64,000 nt of DNA from VRUE01 sp963712595 (GCA_963712595.1 CAVQIM010000002.1:62001-126000); one strand, 5' to 3'. Counted from the stretch's first letter, positions 25,992-34,959 are shown. Numbers and translations: made by a program. Notes: a model not told the origin generated them from the letters alone.

Positions 25992-26540
25992 ATGATCGTC
26001 ACGCCGAAGATCCTCGCCCGCATCCTTGCGATTGCCGTCGCGGGCGTGCTGCTGCAGCTCTCCTTCTTCTCGCGGGTCGAACTCTTCCACGTCAGCCCCG
26101 ACGTGCTGCCGGCGCTGGTCGTCTGCCTCGGCCTGCTCGGCGGCAGCATGACCGGTGCCGTGAGCGGGTTCTGGATTGGCTTCCTGGTCGACTGCCTGTT
26201 GGTCGAGGCGCTCGGCATCACCTCGCTGGTGCTGCTTGGCATCGGCTACCTCGCCGGCCTCTTCCGCGAGCGCTTCGAGATCCACAGCTCCCTGGTGCCG
26301 GCGCTGCTCTGCATGGGCCTGACCCTCCTCGCCGGGCTCGGCTACGCCGCGATCCAGCTCCTGCTCGGGATCGACGCGCCGGTCAGTCCCCTGGTCATCC
26401 GCGACCTGCTGCTGAAGAGCATCTACGCCTTCTTCCTCGGTTGGCCGATCTACCTCGGCGTGCGGCGCGCGCTGCGGCCCGCCCTGGTCGAGGAGCCGAA
26501 GGTGCGGCGGAGACGGCAGCCGACGGTGCTGGGAGCCTAG
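25992..26540 (+). CDS. mreD: Rod-shape-determining membrane protein MreD
   Basis: 182 residues from ATG 25992; an in-frame extension back into mreC reads as low-complexity sequence and is not favoured. Five to six hydrophobic segments cover nearly the whole length (ILAIAVAGVLLQLSFFSRV, VLPALVVCLGLLGGSMTGA, FWIGFLVDCLLVEALGITS and others), then a basic end. MreD is a small polytopic partner of MreC. Identification rests on membrane topology and its fixed place between mreC and the PBP2 gene. Confidence 0.88.
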   Translation: MIVTPKILARILAIAVAGVLLQLSFFSRVELFHVSPDVLPALVVCLGLLGGSMTGAVSGFWIGFLVDCLLVEALGITSLVLLGIGYLAGLFRERFEIHSSLVPALLCMGLTLLAGLGYAAIQLLLGIDAPVSPLVIRDLLLKSIYAFFLGWPIYLGVRRALRPALVEEPKVRRRRQPTVLGA

Positions 26541-26546
26541 GCGCCT

Positions 26547-28406
26547 GTGTATCTGCGCTCCGACGAGCGAGGCCCTGCGATGAGCAACCGGTTGGCGCTG
26601 CGGCTGGCGATCTTCGGCGGCTTTGCGGTCGTCCTCTTCGGGATCCTCTTCTTCCGCCTCTGGTTGCTGCAGGTGCTCGACGGCGAAAAGTACCTGGCCG
26701 AAGCGAAGAACAACCGCACTCGCTCCTACCGGGTCAGCGCCCCCCGCGGCGAGATCCTCGATCGCGACGGCGACGTCCTGGTCGGCAACCGGACCAGCCT
26801 GGCGCTGCAGGTCAACCCGCGCAAACTGTCCGCTGATCCGGTCGAACGCCGCGCCGAGCTCTCGCGACTTGCCGATCTCACCCACAGCACCCTGCGCCGG
26901 GTGCGGCGGACGATGCACGAAGAGCTGAAACTGGCTCCGGCCGCGCCGGTGACCCTGCGCCGCGACGTCGGCGACTACCTCGTCTACTACCTGCAGGAGA
27001 ACCAGGATCGCTTCCCCGGGGTGGAGGTACAGCGGGTCTTCGTCCGCGACTACCCGGACGGCACCCTCGCCGCCCACATCCTCGGCAACGTCGGTGAGAT
27101 CGGCGAAGAGGAACTGAAGGAGCCGCGCTATCGCGGCCTGCAGCCCGGCGACGAGATCGGCCAGGACGGCGTCGAGGACACCTACGACCGCTTCCTGCGC
27201 GGGCGGCCGGGCCTGACCAGGGTCCAGGTCGACGCGATGGGGCAGCCGACGCCCAACGGTCGCCTCGTCTCGCAGTCACCTGTCCCTGGTAGGAACCTGA
27301 AACTCTCGATTGACGCCGACGTCCAAGCCGCCGGTGAGGTCGGCTTGGCCGAAAAAGGGTCAGGGGGCTTCGTAACCATGGATGTGCACACGGGCGAAAT
27401 CCTTGCCCTGGGTTCGTCGCCGAGCTTCGAACCGTTGACCCCGCCGCTGTCCCAGAAGCAGGTCGACGAGACCTACCGCAACCCCGCCGCTCCACTGGCT
27501 GACCGGGCGATCAACGGCCTCTACCCAACTGGCTCCACCTTCAAGTTGATCACCGCTCTGGCGGGCCTCGAAGAAGGGGCGATCAGCCCCACCGACGTGA
27601 TCGCCGACAGCGGCTCGATCACGGTTGGCGACCAGACCTTCCAGAACGCCGGCGGGGCGGCGCTGGGGTCGGTCGACATGGAGCGCGCCCTCGAGGTCTC
27701 CTCCGACGTCTACTTCTACCTGCTCGGCCTGAAGATGTGGGACACCGGTGGCCTGCAGCGCTGGGCGCACAAGCTGGGCATCGCCCGCCCTTCGGGCATC
27801 GACCTGCCGGCGGCGGAGGAAGAGCTGCTGCCCACTCAGAAATGGCGCAACGACCTATACAAGGAAGGCGGCACCGACCGGCCCTGGTCGGCCGGCGACA
27901 ACGTCCAGCTCGCCACCGGTCAGGGCGACCTGCAGACCAACCCGCTGGAGATGGCGATCGCCTACGCGACGCTGGGCAACGGTGGCACCGTCGTCACCCC
28001 GCACGTCGGCAAGGAAATCACCGACGCGGCCGGTCGCGTGCTGAAAGAATTCGCGCCGCCGCCGCAGCGCCAGGTGAAGTTCAATCCCGCGTACCGGCAG
28101 GTGATCCTCGCGGGGTTGCACGAGGCCGCCCAGTCACCGGAAGGCACCTCTTACGAAGTCTTCGGAAACTTCCCGGTGCCAGTGGCGGGTAAGACCGGCA
28201 CGGCGCAGCGCGTCGGCCATGCCGACCAGTCCTGGTACTTGGTCCTGGCGCCCTATCCCGACCCCAAAATCGTCACTGCCGTTACGATCGAGGAAGGAGG
28301 ATTCGGCGCCGAATCGGCCGCGCCAGTCGCTCTCGACATTCTCGAGGCCTACTTCAACAAGCAAGCGACCGGCGCTGCCGGGCCCAACGGGGGCAGCCCA
28401 GGCTGA
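26547..28406 (+). CDS. mrdA: Penicillin-binding protein 2, elongasome transpeptidase
   Basis: A 619-residue class B PBP from GTG 26547 (ATG 26580 possible). After an N-terminal anchor (ALRLAIFGGFAVVLFGILFF) comes the non-catalytic pedestal domain beginning RSYRVSAPRGEILDRDGDVL. The transpeptidase domain carries the three active-site motifs: GSTFK (Ser near residue 330), SSD within EVSSDVYFYLL, and KTGTAQ (near residue 549). It cross-links peptidoglycan during elongation with the glycosyltransferase RodA encoded next. Its stop overlaps the rodA ATG by one base. Confidence 0.95.
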   Translation: MYLRSDERGPAMSNRLALRLAIFGGFAVVLFGILFFRLWLLQVLDGEKYLAEAKNNRTRSYRVSAPRGEILDRDGDVLVGNRTSLALQVNPRKLSADPVERRAELSRLADLTHSTLRRVRRTMHEELKLAPAAPVTLRRDVGDYLVYYLQENQDRFPGVEVQRVFVRDYPDGTLAAHILGNVGEIGEEELKEPRYRGLQPGDEIGQDGVEDTYDRFLRGRPGLTRVQVDAMGQPTPNGRLVSQSPVPGRNLKLSIDADVQAAGEVGLAEKGSGGFVTMDVHTGEILALGSSPSFEPLTPPLSQKQVDETYRNPAAPLADRAINGLYPTGSTFKLITALAGLEEGAISPTDVIADSGSITVGDQTFQNAGGAALGSVDMERALEVSSDVYFYLLGLKMWDTGGLQRWAHKLGIARPSGIDLPAAEEELLPTQKWRNDLYKEGGTDRPWSAGDNVQLATGQGDLQTNPLEMAIAYATLGNGGTVVTPHVGKEITDAAGRVLKEFAPPPQRQVKFNPAYRQVILAGLHEAAQSPEGTSYEVFGNFPVPVAGKTGTAQRVGHADQSWYLVLAPYPDPKIVTAVTIEEGGFGAESAAPVALDILEAYFNKQATGAAGPNGGSPG

Positions 28407-29602
28407 TGTACGCGACCCGCACCCGCCAGGCCCGGCCCGAGCCCTTTGCGGTACGTCCCGGCATCGCCGAGCGCCTCGGCCTGCCCTACATGGACGCCCC
28501 GCTGATGCTCTCCGCGGTCGGCCTTGCCGTCTTCAGCGTCTTCACGTTGAGCCAGACGACGCTGCATGACGTGCCCGGCAGCCCCAATTACTTCGTCGAC
28601 CGGCAAGCCATCTACGCTGCCCTCGGCATCGTCGGCATGTACCTGCTCACCCGCATCGACTACTCGCGCTTCCGCGAGCTGCGTGTCGGCATCTACACCT
28701 TCCTCTGCGTGAGCATCTCGCTGGTCTTCGTCTTTGGGTTTGCGGCGCGCGGCTCACGGCGCGCTTTCGACCTGCCCTTCTTCAGTTTCCAGCCATCTGA
28801 GCTCGGCAAGCTCTTGCTAGTGCTTGCGCTCGCCGGGTTCGTCATCGATGGCGCCAGGAGCGGCTCCGAGAGGCAGCGCACCGTGCGCTACCTCTGCCTC
28901 GGCCTGGCACCGGCTGCGCTCGTATTCCTGCAGCCCGACCTCGGCACCGCTCTGGTGTTCGTGGCAATCACCCTCGCCGTGATGTACGTGGGGGGCGTCC
29001 GCTGGACGCACTTCGCGGCAATCGGCGCGGCCCTCGTCGCAGTGACCGCGGTCGTTCTCGTGGTGGCGCCCGCAGTTGGGACGCCGATCCTCAAGGGCTA
29101 CCAGGAGCAGAGACTGACCTCGTTCCTGGACCCCAGCGCGGATCCAAGCGACGCGGGCTACCAGCAGAATCAGGCCAAGATCGCCATTGGCTCCGGTGGA
29201 AAAACCGGACGCGGCGATCGGGCCACCCAGACGCGGCTCGACTTCGTTCCCGAGCGGCACACCGACTTCATCTTCGCCGTGATCGGTGAGCGCTACGGAT
29301 TCGTGGGAGCCGCGTTGGTCCTATCCCTATACGCCCTGCTGATCTGGCGGGCGCTGCGGATTGTGACGCTCTCGAAGAACTCCTATGGGACCCTCGTGGC
29401 CGGCGGCATCGCCGGCATGCTGCTGTTCCAGGTTTTCGTCAACGTGGGGATGAACCTCGGGATCATGCCGATCACCGGGATACCCCTGCCGCTGATGAGC
29501 TATGGCGGGTCGTCTGTGCTGGCGACCTTCCTGGCGATCGGCGTGCTGCAGAGCGTTCACATGCAAGCGCGGCTCAGCCAGAAGGGCAGGTTCGCCTGGT
29601 GA
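28406..29602 (+). CDS. rodA: Peptidoglycan glycosyltransferase RodA (SEDS family)
   Basis: A 398-residue membrane protein with about ten transmembrane helices. SEDS hallmarks are FQPSELGKLLLVLALAGF, LQPDLGTALVFVAITLAVMY, the extracytoplasmic loop with ERHTDFIFAVIGERYGFVG, and GIPLPLMSYGGSSVLATFLAIG at the end. RodA polymerises lipid II with PBP2 in elongation. The ATG shares its A with the mrdA stop, implying coupled translation at a fixed ratio. It is the last gene of the mre operon; RNase E/G starts 52 bp later. Confidence 0.95.
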   Translation: MYATRTRQARPEPFAVRPGIAERLGLPYMDAPLMLSAVGLAVFSVFTLSQTTLHDVPGSPNYFVDRQAIYAALGIVGMYLLTRIDYSRFRELRVGIYTFLCVSISLVFVFGFAARGSRRAFDLPFFSFQPSELGKLLLVLALAGFVIDGARSGSERQRTVRYLCLGLAPAALVFLQPDLGTALVFVAITLAVMYVGGVRWTHFAAIGAALVAVTAVVLVVAPAVGTPILKGYQEQRLTSFLDPSADPSDAGYQQNQAKIAIGSGGKTGRGDRATQTRLDFVPERHTDFIFAVIGERYGFVGAALVLSLYALLIWRALRIVTLSKNSYGTLVAGGIAGMLLFQVFVNVGMNLGIMPITGIPLPLMSYGGSSVLATFLAIGVLQSVHMQARLSQKGRFAW

Positions 29603-29654
29603 CCTCTCGAAAGAGGCCAGGCGATGCGTACCTACTCTGAACTGAGCTGAATCA

Positions 29655-31502
29655 ATGAAAAAGACAATTCTGGTTTCCGCCGATCGTGGCGAGACCCGCG
29701 TGGCCGTGCTCGAGTCGAAGACGAAAGGCGGCAAACGCGACGTTGCGGAGCTCTACATCGAGCGCCGCGGCCGACGTTCGATCGTCGGCAACATCTACAA
29801 GGGCAAGGTCGACAACGTCCTGCCCGGCATGGAGGCCGCCTTCGTCGACATCGGCCTCGAGCGCAACGGCTTCCTCCACGTCGACGAGATCGTCCTCCCG
29901 GGCGGCGAGCAGGCGCCGAAGCGGGGCCGCGGCACCGGCAAGGGCCGCCGCATCGACGAGCTGATCAAGCCCGGTCAGGAGATCGTCGTGCAGGTGGTCA
30001 AGGACCCGCTGAAGACGAAGGGCGCGCGGCTCTCGATGAACACCTCGATCGCCGGCCGCTACCTCGTCTACGCCGCGCAGGGCAGCGGCGTCGGTGTGAG
30101 CCGTCGCCTCTCGGACTCCGAGCGCGACCGCCTGCGCAAGATGGTCGACCGCACCTACAAAGGCCCCGGTGGGCTGATCGTCCGCACGGCCGCCCACGGG
30201 GCGAAAAAGGCCGACTTCGTGCGTGAGATCGGCTACCTGCACAAGCTCAACGAGGTGCTCGAGCGCCGCACCGAGCAGACCGTCGCGCCTGACCTCGTCT
30301 TCCAGGAGGCCGACCTGCCGGTGCGGGTGCTGCGCGACGTCTTCCTCAGCGACTTCGAAAAAGCGATCATCGACTCGCCGAAGCAGTTCGAGCGGGTCAC
30401 CGGCTTCTTCCAGCGCACCGCGCCGGAGCTGGTCGGGGGCGTCGAGCTCTACGAGGGCCGCCAGCCGCTGTTCGAGAAGTGGGGGATCGACAAGGAGATC
30501 GAGTCGACCCTGGTCCGCCGCGTCGACCTTCCCTCGGGCGGCTACCTGATCATCGACTACGCCGAGGCGCTGACCGTGATCGACGTCAACAGCGGCAGCT
30601 TCACCGGCCGCGGCAAAGGCGGTTTGGAGGAGACGATCACCAGGGTCAACACCGAGGCGGCCGACGAGGCGGTGCGGCAGCTGCGCCTGCGCGACATCGG
30701 CGGCATCATCGTGATCGACTTCATCGACATGGCGCGGGCGCGCAACCGCGACAAGGTGCTGAAAACGCTGCGCAAAGCGCTCGACACCGACAAGTCGAAG
30801 AGCTACGTGGTCGAGGTCTCACCGCTCGGCCTGGTCGAGATGACCAGGCAAAACGTCACCGACGGCGTGCGCGAGATCCTCACCGTGCCCTGCACGACTT
30901 GTGCCGGCGAGGGCGTCGTCCTCTCCCCTGAGACGGTGGCCCTGGACGTGATGCGGCGGCTACCGGACATGGCGGCCGGCGCCAAGGACGCCGAGGCGCT
31001 GCTGGTCCGCGTGCACCCCAAAGTCGCGGCCGAGCTGATCGACCCCGACAGCGGTTTGGCGGAGCTGGAGGCCGAGACCGGCAAGCAGTTCCACTTCGAG
31101 GGCGGCGACGCGCTGCCGATCGAGACCTTCGACCTGGTCGAGGCCGGGACGCGGGCCGAGATCGAGGAGCGGGCGCTGCCGTTCAAGGTCGGCGAGGAGG
31201 TCCTGGTCAAAATCGACGAGCCGCACATGTACAACGCCGACGACGCCGTCGCCCGGGTCGACTCCTACATCGTCAGCGTCACCGGCGGCGGGCGCTTCGT
31301 CGGCGAGCGCAAACTGGTGCGGATCGAGCGGGTCGAGCGGGCCGCAGCGGTGGCCTCCCTGCCTGGGGTCGAGGCGAGCAACGGGGCTGCGGGCGGCGAG
31401 GAGAACGGCTCCCAGCTAGAATCCTCGCCCTCGCGCAGTCGCCGTCGTGGTCGCAGGGGCGGTCGCGGCAGGTCGCAGTCCACCCAGAGCAAGGACGAAT
31501 GA
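29655..31502 (+). CDS. rng: Ribonuclease E/G family endoribonuclease
   Basis: 615 residues starting MKKTILVSADRGETRVAVLE. An S1 RNA-binding domain (SIVGNIYKGKVDNVLPGMEAAFVDIG), the DNase-I-like catalytic domain with the metal-binding Asp residues in TVIDVNSGSFTG and IIVIDFIDMARARNRDKVL, and the zinc-link CTTC follow in the usual order. A C-terminal TRAM-like segment (KVGEEVLVKIDEPHMYNADDAVARVDSYIVSVTGGG) and a basic Arg/Gly/Ser tail extend the protein. It cuts single-stranded RNA in rRNA maturation and mRNA decay. It is coupled to rplU by an ATGA overlap. This is closer in length to RNase G than to full RNase E. Confidence 0.92.
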   Translation: MKKTILVSADRGETRVAVLESKTKGGKRDVAELYIERRGRRSIVGNIYKGKVDNVLPGMEAAFVDIGLERNGFLHVDEIVLPGGEQAPKRGRGTGKGRRIDELIKPGQEIVVQVVKDPLKTKGARLSMNTSIAGRYLVYAAQGSGVGVSRRLSDSERDRLRKMVDRTYKGPGGLIVRTAAHGAKKADFVREIGYLHKLNEVLERRTEQTVAPDLVFQEADLPVRVLRDVFLSDFEKAIIDSPKQFERVTGFFQRTAPELVGGVELYEGRQPLFEKWGIDKEIESTLVRRVDLPSGGYLIIDYAEALTVIDVNSGSFTGRGKGGLEETITRVNTEAADEAVRQLRLRDIGGIIVIDFIDMARARNRDKVLKTLRKALDTDKSKSYVVEVSPLGLVEMTRQNVTDGVREILTVPCTTCAGEGVVLSPETVALDVMRRLPDMAAGAKDAEALLVRVHPKVAAELIDPDSGLAELEAETGKQFHFEGGDALPIETFDLVEAGTRAEIEERALPFKVGEEVLVKIDEPHMYNADDAVARVDSYIVSVTGGGRFVGERKLVRIERVERAAAVASLPGVEASNGAAGGEENGSQLESSPSRSRRRGRRGGRGRSQSTQSKDE

Positions 31503-32062
31503 ACACGTACGCAGTCATAGAGACCGGTGGCAAGCAGTACCGGGTCGAGAAGGGCACCTCGCTGCTCGTCGATCGCCTCAGCGCCAAGGAGGGCGACAAA
31601 GTCGCCCTACGGCCGGTGATGTTCCGCGACAAGGAGGTCGTCGCCGGGGCCAAGGAGCTGGAGAAGGTCAAGGTCGAGGCGACCGTCGCCGAGCACCTGC
31701 GCGGGCCGAAGATCAAGGTCTTCAAATACAAGCCGAAGAAGGGCTACCGCCGCCGCGCCGGCCACCGCTCCGAGCTGACCAAGCTCGAGGTGACCGAGGT
31801 CAAACTGCTGACGCGGAAACCGGCGGCGCCGAAGAAAGAGGAGCCGGCGGAGAAGCCCGCGGCGACGCCGGAGAAACCGGCGGCCAAAAAACCGGCCGAG
31901 AAAAAACCCGCTGCTAAAAAAGAGCCGGCGAAAAAACCGGCTGCGAAAAAAGAGGCCGCCAAGAAACCGGCTGCGAAAGCGGAGAAAAAACCTGCGGCGA
32001 AAGCCAAAAAAGCCGCGCCTAAAAAACCCGCTGCTAAAAAGGATTCTGACGATGGCTCATAA
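31499..32062 (+). CDS. rplU: 50S ribosomal protein L21 with long lysine-rich C-terminal extension
   Basis: The first 105 residues are a normal L21 (MNTYAVIETGGKQYRVEKGT and FKYKPKKGYRRRAGHRSELT). The usual protein ends about there; here about 80 further residues form a Lys/Ala/Pro/Glu-rich tail of repeats such as KKPAAKK, resembling histone H1-like tails. DNA in this tail is much richer in A than its surroundings (many AAAAAA runs). The tail may contact rRNA or nucleic acid, or be a passive extension. Its last 11 bases overlap rpmA, and its A-rich end supplies AAAAAGGA as the rpmA Shine-Dalgarno. Confidence 0.93.
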   Translation: MNTYAVIETGGKQYRVEKGTSLLVDRLSAKEGDKVALRPVMFRDKEVVAGAKELEKVKVEATVAEHLRGPKIKVFKYKPKKGYRRRAGHRSELTKLEVTEVKLLTRKPAAPKKEEPAEKPAATPEKPAAKKPAEKKPAAKKEPAKKPAAKKEAAKKPAAKAEKKPAAKAKKAAPKKPAAKKDSDDGS

Positions 32063-32303
32063 GAAGGGACTCGGCTCCAGCCGCAACGGTCGCGAATCCA
32101 ACCCCAACATGCTCGGGGTCAAGGTCTTCGCGGGCCAGAAGGTCTACGGCGGCGAGATCATCGTGCGCCAGCGCGGGACCCGGTTCTGGCCCGGCGAGGG
32201 CACCGGCCTGGGCCGTGATCACACGATCTTCGCGAAGCGGCCTGGGACGGTCGAGTTCAAATCGGCCCGTAAGGGTCGGACGATCTCGGTTCTTCAGGAC
32301 TAG
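32052..32303 (+). CDS. rpmA: 50S ribosomal protein L27
   Basis: 83 residues, beginning MAHKKGLGSSRNGRESNPNM with the N-terminal tail that reaches the peptidyl transferase centre and no Firmicute-type cleavable presequence. GQKVYGGEIIVRQRGTRFWPG and LGRDHTIFAKRPGTVEFK are conserved L27 segments. It overlaps the end of rplU. The order rplU-rpmA-obgE is widespread. A type C palindromic element fills the 159-bp gap to obgE. Confidence 0.97.
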   Translation: MAHKKGLGSSRNGRESNPNMLGVKVFAGQKVYGGEIIVRQRGTRFWPGEGTGLGRDHTIFAKRPGTVEFKSARKGRTISVLQD

Positions 32304-32309
32304 CGGGTG

Positions 32310-32413
32310 GGGAGGGCCGGGTGCCCCTCCTCAGAGGCCGTTGCGCAGCAGGTCGTTGCCTGGGATTCGGAAGGTGGTCACCAAGCCTCTGTGGAGGGGC
32401 ACCCGGCCCTCCC
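32310..32413. repeat. Palindromic element type C, copy 2 (29-bp arms, 46-nt loop)
   Basis: Arms at 32310-32338 and 32385-32413 pair over 29 positions with one mismatch. The 46-nt loop begins CGTTGCGCAGCAGGTCGTTG, matching copy 1 (17891-17936) at 19 of the first 20 positions and diverging after that. The outer 20 or so bases of the arms differ between copies but stay complementary. It lies between rpmA and obgE. Confidence 0.75.
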
Positions 32414-32447
32414 TTGCGGCTCTCGTAGCTCTCGTAGATCGCCCGAC

Positions 32448-32453
32448 TAGGCT
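32448..32453 (+). promoter_or_regulatory. Possible -10 box TAGGCT for obgE
   Basis: TAGGCT ends 9 nt before ATG 32463 and no Shine-Dalgarno is visible, consistent with a very short leader downstream of the type C element. Confidence 0.35.
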
Positions 32454-32462
32454 CAAAAGCTG

Positions 32463-33752
32463 ATGTATGACAAGGCGAAGATCTGGGTCGAGGGCGGAGC
32501 TGGCGGGAATGGCTGCGTCAGCTTTCGTCGTGAGGCTCATGTGCCTCGGGGCGGGCCGGATGGCGGTGATGGCGGCCACGGTGGAGATGTCGTGCTGGTC
32601 TGTGACGCTTCGAAGCGAGATCTTGCTGCGCTGAAGGGGAGTAAGCACTTCAGGGGCGGGCGTGGGAAGCACGGAGAAGGCTCCAATCGTCACGGAGGGC
32701 GGGGGGAGGAGCGAGAGATTCTGGTTCCCGCGGGGACCCAGGCTGAGGCTGTCGATGGCAGCTACGTCGATCTGGTCGAGGCTGGGCAGCGGGCTGTGGT
32801 TGCTCATGCGGGGCGTGGGGGGCACGGCAACAAGCGCTTTACGAGCTCGACTCGGCAGGCGCCTCGGTTTGCGGAGAAGGGGACGAGTGGGGAGGAGGGG
32901 TGGATCGAGCTGCGTTTGAAGCTGTTGGCTGACGTGGGGTTGATCGGGTTGCCGAACGCGGGGAAGTCCTCGCTGCTGGGGAGGCTGACGCGGGCGGCGC
33001 CGAAGGTGGCGGACTACCCGTTCACGACGATCTCGCCGGTGCTGGGGACGATCGAGACCGACGAGCGGCAGGCGATCGTCGCGGATATTCCGGGCCTGAT
33101 CGAAGGTGCCGCCGCGGGGGCCGGCCTCGGCCACGAGTTCCTCGCCCACGTCGAGCGCTGCGCGATGCTCGTGCACCTGGTCGAGCTGGCGCCGCTGGAG
33201 GGCGAGCCCGCGGCCAACTACGAGGCGGTGAGGGCGGAGCTGTCTTCCTACGGGGCTGGACTCGACCGGCTGTCGGAGCTGGTGGTGCTCTCGAAGCGGG
33301 ACCTGCTCCCCGCGGAGGAGGTCGAGTCGGCCTTGGCGGAGTGGCGGCAGCGGTTGGGGGAGGGGTCCGGCGTGCTAGCCGCCTCTTCGGCCACCGGCGA
33401 GGGCCTCGCCGAGCTGCGCGAGCGAATCCTCTCCACCCTGCCCGAGCTGCCGGCGGCGCGGCCCGAGCGCGGCCGCGAGCAGCCCGCCGAGTTCGAGGCC
33501 GAGCACCGCGTCTACCGCCCGGTCGGCGAGGGGGGCTACTCGGTGCAGCGCGAGAACGACGGCGCCTACCGCGTCACCGGCCGCGGCGTCGAGCTGCTCT
33601 TCGAGCGCCACGACATCCGCAACGAAGAGGCGCTCGCCTACCTCGAGCAGCGCCTCAACGAGATCGGCGTGATCGCCGCCCTGCGTTCCGCCGGCTTCGA
33701 GTCCGGCGACGACGTCCGCGTCGGCGAGCACGAGTTCGAGCTTCATATATAG
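32463..33752 (+). CDS. obgE: GTPase Obg/CgtA
   Basis: A 429-residue protein from ATG 32463. The glycine-rich Obg fold is first (WVEGGAGGNGCVSFRREAHVPRGGPDGGDGGHGGD), then the GTPase domain with G1 GLPNAGKS near residue 163, G2 region YPFTTISP, G3 DIPGLIEGA and G4-like LSKRD. A C-terminal OCT domain (VYRPVGEGGYSVQRENDGAYRVTG) follows. Obg binds the 50S subunit and ppGpp and controls ribosome maturation. It is directly followed by a nested hairpin. Confidence 0.95.
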   Translation: MYDKAKIWVEGGAGGNGCVSFRREAHVPRGGPDGGDGGHGGDVVLVCDASKRDLAALKGSKHFRGGRGKHGEGSNRHGGRGEEREILVPAGTQAEAVDGSYVDLVEAGQRAVVAHAGRGGHGNKRFTSSTRQAPRFAEKGTSGEEGWIELRLKLLADVGLIGLPNAGKSSLLGRLTRAAPKVADYPFTTISPVLGTIETDERQAIVADIPGLIEGAAAGAGLGHEFLAHVERCAMLVHLVELAPLEGEPAANYEAVRAELSSYGAGLDRLSELVVLSKRDLLPAEEVESALAEWRQRLGEGSGVLAASSATGEGLAELRERILSTLPELPAARPERGREQPAEFEAEHRVYRPVGEGGYSVQRENDGAYRVTGRGVELLFERHDIRNEEALAYLEQRLNEIGVIAALRSAGFESGDDVRVGEHEFELHI

Positions 33753-33835
33753 CCGCACCTCCTCTGCTCGGGGCCGGTCGCGCTCATCACGACCGGCGAT
33801 CTCGCGACCGGCCCCTCCGCGTCCGGGGGTGCGGC
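33752..33835. repeat. Nested hairpin between obgE and proB
   Basis: An outer pair GCCGCACC (33752-33759) and GGTGCGGC (33828-33835) encloses a perfect 13-bp inner stem, GGGGCCGGTCGCG (33770-33782) with its complement (33803-33815), and a 20-nt loop. There is no T-run. It occupies most of the obgE-proB gap and could act as a non-canonical terminator or processing site. Confidence 0.6.
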
Positions 33836-33844
33836 CACCATGCC

Positions 33845-33850
33845 TACACT
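33845..33850 (+). promoter_or_regulatory. -10 box TACACT for leaderless proB
   Basis: TACACT ends exactly 6 nt (GCCGCC) before ATG 33857 and no Shine-Dalgarno is present. Confidence 0.55.
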
Positions 33851-33856
33851 GCCGCC

Positions 33857-34945
33857 ATGACCCTGGTCGTCAAGCTCGGCTCCTCGATCGTCGCCGCCGA
33901 CGACGGTTCGCTGCGCGAAGACGTGCTCGACTCGGTCTGCGAGCAGGTTGCGAGGTTGGAGCGAAGCGGAGAGCGGGTGGTGATGGTCACCTCCGGCGCG
34001 ATTGCCCGCGGGATGCGACTGATGGGCCTCAGCGTGCGCCCGCGCTCGATGGACGAGCTGCAGGCCGCCTCCGCCGTTGGCCAGGGAGACCTCTTCCGGG
34101 CCTACGAGAGCCGCCTCGCCGAGCACGGCACGCGGGCGGCGCAGGTGCTGCTGACCGCAGCCGACATCGCCGCGCGCACCAACTACCTCAACGCGCGCCA
34201 GACCCTGCGGCGGCTGCTCGAGTGGGGGGTGGTGCCGGTCGTCAACGAGAACGACACGACGGCGACCGACGAGATCACCTTCGGCGACAACGACTTCCTC
34301 GCCGCCCAGGTCGCGATCCTGCTCGACGCGCGGCTGCTCGTCCTGCTGACGAACACCGACGGCCTCTACAACGCCGATCCGGGTGTAGACCCGGAAGCCG
34401 AAAGGATCTCCGAGGTCGGCGACTTCTCCGAGCTGGAGGCGTTGGATATCGGCGATCGCACTTCGGCCTTCGGCTCTGGCGGCATGCGCAGCAAGGTGGC
34501 GGCAGCGGAGATGGCGAGCGAGGCCGGGATCCCGGCGACGATCTGCAACGGGACCAGCAAGGCGACCCTCACCGGTGCGGCGTCCGGCGATGCCGTCGGT
34601 ACGCGCTTTGCCGCGCAGGCTGGCAAGGCATCGAGCTTCAAGCTCTGGCTCAAGTACGCGAAGCCGGCGCGGGGGCGGGTGGTCGTCGACGACGGGGCGG
34701 CGCGGGTGCTGCGGGAGAGTGGGTCGAGCCTGCTGCCGGTTGGGATCACCGGGGTCGAGGGGGAGTTCGACGCCGGCGACGCGGTCGAGGTGGCGGCGGA
34801 CGGGTCGGTGATCGGCAAGGGGATCGTCGACTACTCGGCGGGTGAGCTGGGGCGGGTGCTTGGGCTCAAGAGCGCGGAGGTTCGGGAGCTGTTGCCGCAT
34901 GCTGCCGATGAGGTGATTCATCGGGATCGGTTCGTGCTCGTTTGA
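33857..34945 (+). CDS. proB: Glutamate 5-kinase
   Basis: 362 residues from ATG 33857, beginning TLVVKLGSSIVAADDGSLRED (ATP and substrate site of the amino-acid kinase fold). VTSGAIARGM, VVPVVNENDTTATDEITFGDNDFLAAQVA and GSGGMRSKVAAAEMASEAG are the other kinase motifs. A C-terminal PUA domain (RGRVVVDDGAARVLRESGSS) gives the longer, feedback-type form. It phosphorylates glutamate in the first step of proline synthesis. A 28-bp-arm hairpin separates it from proA, the next pathway gene. Confidence 0.95.
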   Translation: MTLVVKLGSSIVAADDGSLREDVLDSVCEQVARLERSGERVVMVTSGAIARGMRLMGLSVRPRSMDELQAASAVGQGDLFRAYESRLAEHGTRAAQVLLTAADIAARTNYLNARQTLRRLLEWGVVPVVNENDTTATDEITFGDNDFLAAQVAILLDARLLVLLTNTDGLYNADPGVDPEAERISEVGDFSELEALDIGDRTSAFGSGGMRSKVAAAEMASEAGIPATICNGTSKATLTGAASGDAVGTRFAAQAGKASSFKLWLKYAKPARGRVVVDDGAARVLRESGSSLLPVGITGVEGEFDAGDAVEVAADGSVIGKGIVDYSAGELGRVLGLKSAEVRELLPHAADEVIHRDRFVLV

Positions 34946-34959
34946 TTCGTTAGGTGGAT

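Noticed and set aside
31830..32045. A-rich tandem repeat as an intergenic satellite
   Set aside because: It is in frame with rplU up to the stop and encodes the lysine-rich tail.
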